Positions 27,832 through 37,091 are shown, counted from the stretch's first letter. The stretch is DNA of 64,000 nucleotides from Gaiellasilicea sp963850995 (GCA_963850995.1 CAWKNQ010000014.1:251100-315099); one strand, 5' to 3'. The notes: generated by a model not told the origin, from the letters alone. Program-made: numbers and translations.

Positions 27832-28946
27832 CCGGAGCGACCGCCCCATCCGTCGCGCCCATCGTTTCGGTGCGGGCGCTCGAGAAGACCTTCCGGCGCG
27901 AGGACGGCTCGCGGACGCGGGCAATCGACGACGTCTCGCTCGACGTGGGCCCCGGCGAGTTCGTCGTGCTGCTCGGCCCGAGCGGCTGCGGGAAGACGAC
28001 GCTGCTGCGCTCGATCGCCGGCCTCGAGCAGCCCGACGCCGGCGAGATCGAGATCCGCGGCGAGACCGTCTTCTCGTCCTCGAGCGGCGTCGACGTTCCG
28101 CCCGAACGGCGCCGGCTCGCGATGATCTTCCAGTCCTACGCGCTCTGGCCGCACATGACGGCCTTCCAGAACGTCGCCTATCCGCTCCAGGGTCGGCGGA
28201 TCAAGAGGAAGGAGATCGCGGAGCGCGTCGGGCGCGTCTTCGAGCTCGTGGGCATCCCCGAGCTCCAGCGGCAGTATCCCGGCCAGATGAGCGGCGGGCA
28301 GCAGCAGCGGGTCGCGCTCGCGCGCGCGCTCGTCGCCGGCGGCGACCTCGTCCTGTTCGACGAGCCGCTCTCCAACGTCGACGCGAAGGTGCGGGAGCAG
28401 CTGCGCTTCGAGCTGCTGGCCATGCAGCGGGAGCTCGGCTTCGCCGCCCTGTACGTGACCCACGACCAGGCCGAAGCGATGGAGCTCGCGCACCGGATCG
28501 CCGTCATGGGGACGGGCGACATCGTGCAGCTCGACAGCCCGCACACCATCTACACCGAGCCGGCGACGCGCTACGTCGCGAACTTCATCGGCACGTCGAA
28601 CGAGCTCGTCGGGACGGTGACGTCGGTCGGCGGAGGCGTCGCCGAGGTGGAGACGGCGATCGGCCCGATCCGCGGCGTCCCGTCCGAAGGCGTTTCCGCG
28701 GGCGACCAGGCCATCGCGCTGTGCCGCCCCGAGCGCACGCGACTCACCGGGAACGAGCCGGAGCCCGCGAACCGCTGGCGCGGCGAGGTGCGCGCCGCTG
28801 CCTTCCTCGGAGCGAACGTGGAGCACGTCGTGCGCGTCGCCGACACCACGCTGCGCGTGTGGAGCGTCGACACGCGCCTGCTCGACACCGGCACCGACAT
28901 CTGGGTGTCGATCGAGCCGCAGCACGTCCGGGTGCTCCTGGCATGA
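27828..28946 (+). CDS. ABC importer ATPase (PotA/FbpC-like)
   Basis: 372 residues. Walker A GPSGCGKTTLL, Q-loop MIFQSYALWPHMT, signature MSGGQQQRVALARALV, Walker B DLVLFDEPLSNVDAKV, switch YVTHDQAEAM. A C-terminal TOBE-like domain (IALCRPERTRL, WRGEVRAAAFLGANVEHVV) identifies the spermidine/iron/thiamine importer branch. GTG 27828 overlaps the permease stop. The P450 gene follows with an ATGA overlap, so import and oxidation are transcribed together. Confidence 0.93.
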   Translation: MTGATAPSVAPIVSVRALEKTFRREDGSRTRAIDDVSLDVGPGEFVVLLGPSGCGKTTLLRSIAGLEQPDAGEIEIRGETVFSSSSGVDVPPERRRLAMIFQSYALWPHMTAFQNVAYPLQGRRIKRKEIAERVGRVFELVGIPELQRQYPGQMSGGQQQRVALARALVAGGDLVLFDEPLSNVDAKVREQLRFELLAMQRELGFAALYVTHDQAEAMELAHRIAVMGTGDIVQLDSPHTIYTEPATRYVANFIGTSNELVGTVTSVGGGVAEVETAIGPIRGVPSEGVSAGDQAIALCRPERTRLTGNEPEPANRWRGEVRAAAFLGANVEHVVRVADTTLRVWSVDTRLLDTGTDIWVSIEPQHVRVLLA

Positions 28947-30097
28947 GCGACTTCGACCCGCTTGCACCGGAGACGTTCACGAGCTTCCACGAGGAGTTCG
29001 CGGAGCTTCGGCGGACGTGCCCGGTCGCGCACAGCGACGCCTACAACGGCTTCTGGGCGCTCACGCGCTACGACGACGTCGTCGCCGCGGTGGTCGACCC
29101 CGCGACGTTCACGACGACGGTCCAGAACGTCGTTCCGAAGCTCGCGTTCACGGGGCGAAGGCCGCCGCTCCACCTCGACCCGCCCGATCACACGCCGTAC
29201 CGCGCGGCGCTCAATCCGTACTTCACGGCCGAGAAGATGAAGCGGATCGAGCCCCGGCTGCGCGCCGTCGTCGGCGGCCTGCTCGAGCCGCTCGTCGGTG
29301 CAGGCGAAGTCGACATCTGCGAGGCGTACACCTACCGTCTCCCCGGCTACGTCTTCGCCGAGTTCTTCAACCTCCCGCCGGAGCTCGGTCTGCGCATCCG
29401 CGACGCATCGCGCGAGTTCAACGTCGCCGTGCAGGACTTCGTCGACGAGGAGGTCAAGCGCACGAGCCTCCAGCTCTACGACATCGCCCGCGAGATCATC
29501 GCGATGCGGAGGGAGGAGCCCCGCGACCCGGCCGACGACCCGACGGCGGGCTTGCTGGCGACCGGGCTTCCCGAAGACATGCTGCTCGGCACGATCCGGC
29601 AGTTCATCGTCGTCGGCATGATCGCGCCGAGCGTCTTCATCGGCGCGATGGTGGCTCACCTCGCCGAGCACGACGACGTGCAGGACGAGCTCCGCGCCGA
29701 CCCGTCGCTCATCCCGGCAGCCGTCGACGAGTACCTGCGGCTGCTGACGCCGTACCGCGGCTTTGCGCGCACGCCGACGCGCGACGTCGTCGTCCGCGGG
29801 CGGCTGATCAGGAAAGACGAGCCGGTCGCGGTCGTCTTCGCGTCGGCAAACCGGGACGAGGACGTCTTTCCCGAGCCCGACCGCTTCATCCTCAACCGTC
29901 CGAACATCCGCCGGCACGTCGCGTTCGGGATCGGGCCGCACCGGTGCGCCGGCGCGCCGCTCGGGGTGCTGATGCTGCGCATCACGCTCGAGGAGCTGCT
30001 CGGCCGCACCTCGGGGATCGAGGTCACCGGCGAGCCGAAGATGACGCGCTGGCCCGAGTGGGGAACGCTCTCCGTCCCGGTTCGCCTTGCCGCCTGA
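28943..30097 (+). CDS. Cytochrome P450 no. 1, unusual I-helix
   Basis: 384 residues, a soluble bacterial class I P450. The heme-cysteine loop is FGIGPHRCAGAPLG, ExxR is EYLR, and the C-helix WALTRYDDVV/HLDPPDHTPYR regions are normal. The I-helix, where most P450s have A-G-x-D/E-T, reads VVGMIAPSVFIGAM: the acid is Ile and the next residues are Ala-Pro-Ser. This predicts altered oxygen activation, for example use of peroxide or of a substrate hydroxyl, or a special regiochemistry. It needs a ferredoxin and reductase, none of which is in the window. Confidence 0.93.
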   Translation: MSDFDPLAPETFTSFHEEFAELRRTCPVAHSDAYNGFWALTRYDDVVAAVVDPATFTTTVQNVVPKLAFTGRRPPLHLDPPDHTPYRAALNPYFTAEKMKRIEPRLRAVVGGLLEPLVGAGEVDICEAYTYRLPGYVFAEFFNLPPELGLRIRDASREFNVAVQDFVDEEVKRTSLQLYDIAREIIAMRREEPRDPADDPTAGLLATGLPEDMLLGTIRQFIVVGMIAPSVFIGAMVAHLAEHDDVQDELRADPSLIPAAVDEYLRLLTPYRGFARTPTRDVVVRGRLIRKDEPVAVVFASANRDEDVFPEPDRFILNRPNIRRHVAFGIGPHRCAGAPLGVLMLRITLEELLGRTSGIEVTGEPKMTRWPEWGTLSVPVRLAA

Positions 30098-31241
30098 CTT
30101 CGACCCGTTCGACCCCGGCTTCGTCGAGAACCCGCACCCGACGTGGGCGAGGCTGCGCCGCGAGCGGCCGGTCGCACGCGGAGCTCGGTGGGACTTCTGG
30201 GCGCTCACCCGCTACGAAGACGTGAAGAGCGTGAGCGCAAACTACGGCACGTTCACGAGCGAGCTCGGAATCGTCGTCCCGAGCAACCCCGTCTCCGGCC
30301 GTCGCGCCCCCCTGCACTTCGATCCGCCGGAACACCCGCGCTACCGCCGGCCGCTGAACGCCGCGCTCGCGGAGGACCGGGTGCGGACGCTCGAGCCCAC
30401 GATCCGCGCCATCACAGGCGAGTTGCTGGAGCCGATGCTCGCCCGCGGCAGCGGGGACGTCGTCTCCGAGCTGTCCTCGCCGCTGACGGCGCTCGTCTTC
30501 GCGCAGTTCGTGCGGCTGCCACGAGAGCGCGCGCTCGAGCTGAACGCGCACAGCGAGGCGTTCGAGCGTGCCCAGCAGACGCTCGACACCGAGACGGCGG
30601 AGCGCGAGAACCAGTTGCTCTACGAGGCTTGCCGCAAGCTCGTGCGCGAGCGCCGCCGCGAGCCGCTCGATCCGTCGGACGACATCGTCAGCGCGCTGCT
30701 CCTGCTCGACAAGGACGACGAGTTCGTGGCCGGCAGCGTGCGTCAGCTACTCATCGCCGCGCACGTGGCCCCGACGGCGGCGATCGCGAGCGCCGTGAGA
30801 CACGTCGCCGACGATGCCGATCTCCAAGAGCAGCTGCGGGCCCAGCCCGACCTGATCCCACCTGCTGTCGAGGAGCTGCTCCGCCTCTACACGCCGAACC
30901 AGGGCTTCGCGCGCACCGCGCGCAGCGACACGGAGATCCGCGGCTGCCCCGTCGCAGCCGGCGAGCAGGTCGCGCTCGTGCTCACGGCTGCGAATCGCGA
31001 CCCGGCAGTCTTCGACGAGCCGGACGAGTTCCAGCTCGAGCGGCCGACGCCGCACCTCGCGTTCGGTCATGGCCCGCACAAGTGCCCCGGCGCGCACGTG
31101 GCGCGCGCGGAGCTGGTGATCGTCCTGGAGGAGCTGCTCGCGCGCACGGCGCGCTTCGAGGTCGGCGGGCCGGTGGAGATGGTCCCGTGGCCGCTCTACG
31201 GACCGTCGCGGCTGCCGCTCTCGATGTATCAGGTGGCCTGA
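30087..31241 (+). CDS. Cytochrome P450 no. 2, unusual I-helix
   Basis: 384 residues from a TTG start that overlaps P450 no. 1 by 11 bases. The heme loop is FGHGPHKCPGAHVA and ExxR is ELLR. The I-helix reads LIAAHVAPTAAIAS, so the acid of the acid-alcohol pair is Val and Pro precedes a Thr, the same A-P-T/S pattern as in P450 no. 1. The two are close relatives and probably act on the same molecule or successive products. Its last codons form operator 3. Confidence 0.92.
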   Translation: MPPDFDPFDPGFVENPHPTWARLRRERPVARGARWDFWALTRYEDVKSVSANYGTFTSELGIVVPSNPVSGRRAPLHFDPPEHPRYRRPLNAALAEDRVRTLEPTIRAITGELLEPMLARGSGDVVSELSSPLTALVFAQFVRLPRERALELNAHSEAFERAQQTLDTETAERENQLLYEACRKLVRERRREPLDPSDDIVSALLLLDKDDEFVAGSVRQLLIAAHVAPTAAIASAVRHVADDADLQEQLRAQPDLIPPAVEELLRLYTPNQGFARTARSDTEIRGCPVAAGEQVALVLTAANRDPAVFDEPDEFQLERPTPHLAFGHGPHKCPGAHVARAELVIVLEELLARTARFEVGGPVEMVPWPLYGPSRLPLSMYQVA

Positions 31242-31243
31242 TA
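31227..31243. promoter_or_regulatory. Operator 3 of the TATCAGG-N3-CCTGATA regulon, inside the end of P450 no. 2
   Basis: TATCAGG-TGG-CCTGATA, a perfect palindrome spanning the last five codons and stop of P450 no. 2 and ending one base before the GTG of P450 no. 3. Both coding and regulatory use of the same bases is implied. Confidence 0.65.
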
Positions 31244-32448
31244 GTGGCCGTGTGTCCGACCGCAGGCGGATTGGCACCCGTTTGCTCCGCCGAGGCCCGC
31301 AGCGACCCGGTCGCGGCGCAAGCGCGGGCTCCGCGAGCGATGCCCCGTCGCGTGGACCGAGGACCTCGGCGGCTTCTGGTCGGTGCTGCGCTACGACGAC
31401 GTCGTCGCGGTCGCGCGGGACACGCTGACGTTCTCGAACGCGCTCAGGCCGCGCATGGGGCCGGCCGCGGCCGCCGCTCGAGACCGACCGGCCCGATCCA
31501 CACGCTACTACCGCCGGCTGCTCCAGCCGCACTTCTCGCCGCAGCGGATGCGCGAGCTCGAGCCGACGCGTGCGCGGCTTCGTCGTCGAGCTGCTCGAAC
31601 CGCTGCTCGCGCGCAGGCGGCGGCGACGTCGCGCCCGCGCTCACGTACCCGCTGCCCGCCCGCGTCGTCTGCGAGCTGCTGAACGTGCCGGACGAGGATT
31701 GGCCCCTCGTCAAGCGCTACTCCGACGAGGTGTTCGAGAGCGGGGCCCGAGCAGAGCAACGATCCGGACGCGTACCGCGCGGCCAACGAGCAGCTCTACG
31801 AGTACACGCGCGAGCTCGTCCGCTCGCGGACGCCGCGAGCCGCGCGACCCCGCAGCGGACATGGCGTCGACGCTGCTCCAGGCCGAGAAGGACGGCGAGC
31901 CACTCGACGAAGACACGATCGTCGGGATGCTGCGGCTGATGCTGTCGGCGGGTCACGACTCGACGACGAGCGCGCTCGGCACCGCGATCATGCAAGTGGC
32001 GCGTGACGCCGGGATCCAGCAACGGCTCCGCAGACGACCCCACCCTCGATCCCATCCGCCGTCGACGAGCTCATCCGGCTCGAGACGCCCGTCATGGCGA
32101 TGCCGCGCTACGCCGTGCGCGACGTCGAGCTGCACGGGCGAACGTTGCGCGCCGGAGAACGCGTCGAGCTCGTCTGGGCGTCGGCAAATCGCGATCCAGA
32201 GGCGTTCGCCGATCCCGACTACGTGCGTCGTCGAGCGCGCGCCGAACAAGCACCTCGTCTTCGGGGTCGGCATCCACAAGTGCATCGGGATGCCGCTCGC
32301 CGTGCTCGAACTGCGCGTCGTGCTCGAGGAGCTGCTCGTGCGCACGCAGTGGATCTCGCTCGCCGGCCCCGTCGTCCGCACGTCCTGGCCGCGCTGGGGC
32401 GTCTCGTCACTTCCGCTCGAGGTCGCCGTTGCCCGCGAAGCAGCCTGA
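31244..32448 (+). pseudogene. Cytochrome P450 no. 3, multiply frameshifted
   Basis: Read over three frames this is a full P450 closely related to no. 4: LREXCPVAWTED and SVLRYDDVVAVARDTLTF at the N-terminus, LLQPHFSPQRMRELEP, ALTYPLPARVVCELLNVPDE, canonical I-helix MLSAGHDSTTSALG, and heme loop FGVGIHKCIGMPLAVLELRV. The frame changes at about ten places (near 31310, 31470, 31495, 31565, 31620, 31745, 31830, 32030 and 32220, among others), all one-base steps. The end (31900-32020 and 32240-32448) is undisturbed. Either the copy decayed recently or the sequence is wrong here. The neighbouring copies give a template for correction. Confidence 0.75.
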
Positions 32449-33587
32449 CTGGGACCCGCTCGCTCCGCCGGCGCTCGACGACCCGCTCACGGCGCAAGCC
32501 GACCTCCGCGAGCGCTGCCCCGTCGCGTGGACCGACCGCGCGGGCGGCTTCTGGGCGGTGACCAAGTACGAGGACCTCGTCGCCGCCGTGCGTGACTCGG
32601 AGACGTTCATCAACGGCGGCGGGCCGCAGTGGGGCAAGCCGCGACCACCGCTCGAGGTCGACCGGCCGATCCACACGCAGTTTCGCCGCCTCCTCCAGCC
32701 CTACTTCCACCGGTCGCGCATGGCGGCGCTGGAGCCGAAGGTGCGCGGCTTCGTCGTCGAGTTGCTCGACCCACTCCTCGCCGCGGGCCGCGGCGACGTC
32801 GCCCCCGCGCTGACGTACCCGCTGCCCGCCCGCGTGCTCGCCGCGTTCCTGCACCTCCCCGAGAGTGCGTGGCCGTTCCTGAAGGCGTGGTCGGAGGAGC
32901 TGTTCGAGAACGAGGAGGGACGCGGGAACAACCCGGCGAAGGTGCAAGAGGCGAGCCAACGGCTGTACGACTACTCAGCGGAGGTCGTCGCCGACCGGAA
33001 GGCGAACCCGCTCGATCCCGCCGAGGACCCGGTCAGCGGCCTCCTCGGCGCGGAGGGCGTCACGGAGGACGACGTCGTGCAGGTGCTCCGCCTCCTGCTC
33101 ACGGCCGGTCACAACTCGACGACGAGCGCGCTCGGCAGCTGCATCCTCGCGGTGGCACGCGACCCCGATGTACAGAGGCGCCTGCGGGCCGACCCGTCGC
33201 TGATCCCGTCGGCCGTCGACGAGTTCATGCGCCTCGAGACGCCCGTGATGGCGATGCCGCGCTGGGCGTCGCGCGACACGGAGCTGCGGGGCCGGAAGAT
33301 CGCGCGCGGTGACCAGCTCTTCCTCGTCTGGCAGTCGGGCAACCGCGACCCCGACTTCTGGGGCCAGACCGTCGACGAGTGCGTCGTCGACCGCAAGCCG
33401 AACCCGCACCTCGTCTTCGGCCACGGCCTGCACCGCTGCATCGGCGACGTCGTCGCGCTGCTCGAGCTCCGTGTGACTCTCGAGGAGCTCCTCGGCACAC
33501 ACAGGCTGGATCGAGCTCGACGGCGAGCCGGTGCGCACGACCTGGGTGCGCTTCGGCGTCAGCAAGCTGCCGATGCGTTTCTCCTGA
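32429..33587 (+). CDS. Cytochrome P450 no. 4, canonical I-helix, one frameshift near the end
   Basis: About 385 residues from a TTG start overlapping P450 no. 3. Motifs: GGFWAVTKYEDLVAAV, I-helix LLTAGHNSTTSALG with a normal Thr pair, ExxR EFMR, and heme loop FGHGLHRCIGDVVA. After LEELLGTH near 33500 the frame is lost; the next frame gives WIELDGEPVRTTWVRFGVSK and stops at 33587, matching the C-termini of its relatives. The open frame without correction ends at 33625. One extra base near 33500 explains this. Confidence 0.85.
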
Positions 33588-33591
33588 GCAG

Positions 33592-33608
33592 TATCAGGGT
33601 ACTTGACG
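33592..33608. promoter_or_regulatory. Operator 4a of the TATCAGG-N3-CCTGATA regulon (weak right half)
   Basis: TATCAGG-GTA-CTTGACG: perfect left half, degenerate right half. It stands two bases before operator 4b, so the pair may bind the regulator cooperatively. Confidence 0.45.
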
Positions 33609-33610
33609 AG

Positions 33611-33627
33611 TCTCAGGTTGCCTGAGA
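33611..33627. promoter_or_regulatory. Operator 4b of the TATCAGG-N3-CCTGATA regulon
   Basis: TCTCAGG-TTG-CCTGAGA, a fully symmetric variant (also flanked by G and C), 37 bases before the ATG of the exported hydrolase gene. Confidence 0.65.
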
Positions 33628-33664
33628 CTATGCCTCGGCCCACGCCGCAGGAGAGGGGGAGAAC

Positions 33665-35092
33665 ATGTTCGACCACAGTGAGGCTGCGCCGCGGATGCGG
33701 CTCGGCGTCGGGATTGCGCTCATGCTCGCCGTCGGTGTCGCTTCGGTCGTCGTGGCCGCGACGACGCGCACCGCAGGCGCTGCCACAGCCGCGACAACGG
33801 AGGTGATCTCGGGCACGCTCGCCGACGGGACGCCGTGGCGCGTCGCCAAGCCGACGCCCTGGAACGGCACGATCATCCTCGACCTCGACGGATTCGCGAA
33901 TGCGAACCCGACCAGCCCGAGCGTCATCCAGAGCTGGATGACCGAGCACGGCTACGCCATCGGCGGCACCACCCGCGAGCCGGTCGGCTACCGCTTCCGG
34001 CAGGCCGTCGACAACCTGCTCGCCGTACGGGATGCATTCACCGCGAGATTCGGCACGCCGACGCGCACGATCACGATGGGAGGCTCGCGCGGCGGCTTCG
34101 TGTCGCGCATCGCGATGGAGATGTACCCGCAGATCTTCGACGGGGCGCTGCTCTCGGCCGGCGGCGGTGCGGGCGAGATCGCGACCTTCAACTCGCACCT
34201 CGACGGGCTGTTCGCGCTGAAGATGCTCGTCGATCCGAACGCACCGATCCCGCTCGCGAACGTCACGAACCCGTTCGCCGACAACGCGGCGATCAACGCA
34301 CTCGTCCGTCAGGCGATGACGACGCCGGCCGGGCGTGCCCGCCTCGGGCTCGCGGCCGCCTTCGAGCAGATGCCGCTCTGGGCGTTGGGGCCGGCGCCGG
34401 CGACCGATGCGGCGTCGTGGATCGAGCAGATCGGCGGGGAGCTCAATCCGATCGTCGGCACGGTCTTCGGCTTCGCGAACCCGGCGCAGGTGCGCCAGGG
34501 CATCGAGCGTGCCGCAGGGGGCAACCCGCTCTGGAACAACGGCGTCAACTACACCGAGCTGCTCGCCCGCTCCGGGCGCTCGCAGCTCGTCCGCGACCTC
34601 TACGCGGCCGCCGGCCTCGATCTCCGGGCAGACCTGGAGACGCTCGCCGACGCGCCCGCGTGTACGGCGGACCCGGCGGCGGTCGCCGTCGCCGAGCAGC
34701 AGATGGCGTACACGGGCGAGATCCGCGGCCCCGTGATCGTCGTCGACAACATCGGCGACCCGGTCGACTCCGAGGCGTACAAGGAGGCGTACGAGCGCAC
34801 GGTTTCGAGCGCAGGGAACAGGCGCCTGCTGCGGTCGACGTGGATCGCATCCGCGGGGCACGCCAACCAGACGGTGCTCGAACGGCTCGCCGGTTTCGTG
34901 AAGCTGATCGAGCGACTGGACACGGGCAAGTGGAGCTCGACCTCCGCCGAGGCCATGGCGGAGGCCGCGGCGCAGATCGACGCCGAGTCGGAACTGAACC
35001 TCGGCGCCTCGCGCTTCATCGACTACCACCCGCTGAAGCCGCTTCGCGAATGGGACGGCAAGGACTTCGGCAGGTACGACCCGGAGGACTGA
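33665..35092 (+). CDS. Exported alpha/beta hydrolase
   Basis: 475 residues, ATG after GGAGAGGGGGAGAAC. An N-terminal signal or anchor (IALMLAVGVASVVVAATTRT) is followed by an alpha/beta hydrolase body. The nucleophile elbow is TMGGSRGGFVSRIA near residue 140 (G-x-S-x-G). The late segment VIVVDNIGDPVDSEAYKEAY likely carries the acid, and SAGHANQ the histidine. It probably cleaves an ester outside the membrane. With the second exported hydrolase at 38067 and two importers, this suggests that the cluster attacks an esterified or polymeric substrate. Confidence 0.8.
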   Translation: MFDHSEAAPRMRLGVGIALMLAVGVASVVVAATTRTAGAATAATTEVISGTLADGTPWRVAKPTPWNGTIILDLDGFANANPTSPSVIQSWMTEHGYAIGGTTREPVGYRFRQAVDNLLAVRDAFTARFGTPTRTITMGGSRGGFVSRIAMEMYPQIFDGALLSAGGGAGEIATFNSHLDGLFALKMLVDPNAPIPLANVTNPFADNAAINALVRQAMTTPAGRARLGLAAAFEQMPLWALGPAPATDAASWIEQIGGELNPIVGTVFGFANPAQVRQGIERAAGGNPLWNNGVNYTELLARSGRSQLVRDLYAAAGLDLRADLETLADAPACTADPAAVAVAEQQMAYTGEIRGPVIVVDNIGDPVDSEAYKEAYERTVSSAGNRRLLRSTWIASAGHANQTVLERLAGFVKLIERLDTGKWSSTSAEAMAEAAAQIDAESELNLGASRFIDYHPLKPLREWDGKDFGRYDPED

Positions 35093-35103
35093 GGGTGGAT
35101 CGG

Positions 35104-35126
35104 GCGGGGCCGCGAGGCGGCCCCGC
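35104..35126. terminator. Bidirectional terminator between convergent hydrolase and ligase genes
   Basis: GCGGGGCCGC, loop GAG, GCGGCCCCGC: a perfect 10-bp stem in the 38-base gap between the two convergent genes. Confidence 0.7.
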
Positions 35127-35130
35127 TCCG

Positions 35131-36531
35131 CTACTCGCTGACGAGCGCCGAGCGGTCGATCGCGCGCTTGAGGATCTTGCCTGTCGGGCCCTTCGGCAAC
35201 TCGTCGACGAACACGATCCGGCGCGGGTACTTGTACGCCGCGACGCGCTCCCTCGCCCACGCCTGGAGGTCCTCGACGTCGAGCGTCGTGCCGGGTCGTC
35301 GCACGACGAGCGCCGCGACCTCCTCGCCGAGCGTCTCGTGCGGGAAACCGACGACGGCCGCCTCGAGCACGTCCGGGTGCGCGTACAGCGCCTCCTCGAC
35401 CTCGCGCGGATACACGTTGTAGCCGCCGCGGATGATCAGCTCTTTCTTGCGATCGACGAGGAAGAGATAGCCCTCCTCGTCCACGTAGCCCATGTCGCCC
35501 GTGGCCAGCCAACCATCCGCGTCGATCGCCTCGGAGGTCGCCTCGTCGTCTGCCCAGTAGCCCGGAATCACCGACGGACCGCGGAACTGCACCTCGCCGA
35601 CGCCACGCTCGTCTGGATCGTGGATGCGCATGTCGGTTCCACCGAGCGGCATCCCGACCGAGCCCGGCTTGCGCTCCTGCCCGACGGTGTACGTCGTTGC
35701 GATCCCGCTCAGCTCGGTGAGGCCGTAGCCCTCGTAGACGTCGCCGGCGAAGATGCGCTCGAAGTCGCGCGCGACCTCGACCGGGACGGCGGCGCCGCCG
35801 ACGTGCGCGATCCGCACGGGAGGCAGCTCGTCGGCGCTCCGCGCAGCCTGGCAGAGCGCGATGCACATCGTCGGGACGCCGAGGAGGATCGTCGTTCCCG
35901 TCCGCGTCATCGTCGCCAGCGTCTGCTCGGGCTCGAACCGCCCGACAACGGACACGGCCGCACCTGCGAGCAGCGTCGAGAGGATGCCCGTCGATTGTCC
36001 GAGCACGTGCGAGAACGGCGCGGCGCCGAGGACGACGTCGTCCTCAGTGAACGCCATCGCGTCGGCCGCATTGCGGGCCGCAGCCAGGATGCCGCCGTGC
36101 GTCAGGATCGCGCCCTTCGGCCGGCCGGACGTTCCGGACGTGAACAGGATCACCGCCGGGTCGGTGTCGTGTCTGTCCACGACCTCGCCGGCCGCCTCTC
36201 CCGCAGTAGGCAGCTCCTCGTCGACGAACACCGCGGGCGTCGAGCTCGCGACCCGCTCGGCGATCTCCGGCGGCGCGAGCAGCGGGTTGAGCGGGACGAC
36301 GACGGCGCCGAGCCGGAGGGCGCCGAAGTACGCGGCGAGGAACGCGGGTGAGTTGGGAAGCTTGATCGCGACGCGATCGCCCGCACCGACACCCCGTTCG
36401 CGCAGCTCTCGCGCCGCGACGGCTGCCCGGCGGTCCAGCTCTGCGTACGAGAGCGCGGCCCCGTCGAACCAGAGTGCCGGCCGGTCGCCGTGCACGGCCG
36501 CACCGTCTGTCAGGATGCGGGCGAGGTTCAT
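35131..36531 (-). CDS. Acyl-CoA synthetase/ligase (ANL superfamily)
   Basis: 466 residues, a little short for the family. The AMP-binding P-loop is FTSGTSGRPKGAILTHGG, followed by GYGLTELSGIAT (A5), the hinge region GDMGYVDEEGYLFLVDRKKE, and the C-terminal catalytic lysine in LPKGPTGKILKRAI. It joins a carboxylic acid to CoA using ATP. It is divergent from the MarR gene, with operator 5 centred exactly between the two start codons. It probably activates the acid released or imported by the cluster; chain type is unknown. Confidence 0.94.
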   Translation of the reverse strand: MNLARILTDGAAVHGDRPALWFDGAALSYAELDRRAAVAARELRERGVGAGDRVAIKLPNSPAFLAAYFGALRLGAVVVPLNPLLAPPEIAERVASSTPAVFVDEELPTAGEAAGEVVDRHDTDPAVILFTSGTSGRPKGAILTHGGILAAARNAADAMAFTEDDVVLGAAPFSHVLGQSTGILSTLLAGAAVSVVGRFEPEQTLATMTRTGTTILLGVPTMCIALCQAARSADELPPVRIAHVGGAAVPVEVARDFERIFAGDVYEGYGLTELSGIATTYTVGQERKPGSVGMPLGGTDMRIHDPDERGVGEVQFRGPSVIPGYWADDEATSEAIDADGWLATGDMGYVDEEGYLFLVDRKKELIIRGGYNVYPREVEEALYAHPDVLEAAVVGFPHETLGEEVAALVVRRPGTTLDVEDLQAWARERVAAYKYPRRIVFVDELPKGPTGKILKRAIDRSALVSE

Positions 36532-36542
36532 CCGGCTGAGGG

Positions 36543-36559
36543 TCGCAGGTTACCTGACA
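36543..36559. promoter_or_regulatory. Operator 5 of the regulon, shared by the CoA ligase and MarR genes
   Basis: TCGCAGG-TTA-CCTGACA sits in the 39-base divergent gap, 11 bases from each start codon. This is the classic place for MarR autoregulation. Confidence 0.65.
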
Positions 36560-36570
36560 TTATGTAGACA

Positions 36571-37044
36571 GTGACAGAGCCCGCGCAGATTCCCGAGCCC
36601 ATGCACGAGCAGCCCGAGCCGCGCATCAGTTACGTCGTCGCGCGACTCGAGCGTGCGCTGCGCGTGGAGATCAACGAGCGGGTGCGGCCGCATGGGCTGA
36701 CGACGCTCCAGTACACGACGCTCAGCATCCTCGGGCGAAGAGGCGAGCTGTCGAACGCGCAGCTGGCGCGGCGCGCATACATGACGCCGCAATCGATGAG
36801 CGAGGTGATCGAGGCGCTCGAGCAGAAGGGTCTCGTCGAGCGCACGCCACACCCGAACCACCGTCGCGTCTTCCCGGCGGCGCTGACGCAGAAGGGCCGC
36901 AAGGTGCTCGAAGCGTGCGATGCGGCGGTCGACGAGCTCGAGCGCGAGATGCTCGGAGAGCTGACGCCGCATCAGGTCAAGAGCCTGCGGAACGGGCTGA
37001 TCAGCGCGGTGCGCGCGCTCCACGCCGGCTTTCCGCTCCGCTGA
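36571..37044 (+). CDS. MarR-family transcriptional regulator, predicted owner of the nine operators
   Basis: 157 residues, GTG start. Winged-helix core: LTTLQYTTLSILGRRGELSN, AQLARRAYMTPQSMSEVIEA (recognition helix), LEQKGLVERTPHPNHRRVFP (wing, with the conserved D/N-x-R-R) and LTQKGRKVLEACD. MarR dimers bind 16-20-bp palindromes and usually let go when a phenolic or acyl-CoA ligand binds. The palindrome in front of this gene is repeated at seven other promoter positions within the cluster, so it is the best candidate regulator. Repression relieved by a pathway CoA-thioester is an inference. Confidence 0.9.
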   Translation: MTEPAQIPEPMHEQPEPRISYVVARLERALRVEINERVRPHGLTTLQYTTLSILGRRGELSNAQLARRAYMTPQSMSEVIEALEQKGLVERTPHPNHRRVFPAALTQKGRKVLEACDAAVDELEREMLGELTPHQVKSLRNGLISAVRALHAGFPLR

Positions 37045-37045
37045 C

Positions 37046-37062
37046 TATCAGGTAGCCTGATT
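37046..37062. promoter_or_regulatory. Operator 6 of the TATCAGG-N3-CCTGATA regulon
   Basis: TATCAGG-TAG-CCTGATT, beginning one base after the MarR stop and 29 bases before the SDR start. Confidence 0.75.
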
Positions 37063-37091
37063 CTCCTGAGCAGGGGACCAAGGAGGAATCG

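Noticed and set aside
24982..28946. Ferric-iron uptake as the role of the first importer
   Set aside because: The binding protein lacks an obvious iron-binding tyrosine pair and sits in an acyl-CoA/P450 regulon, so an organic substrate is more likely; iron is not ruled out.
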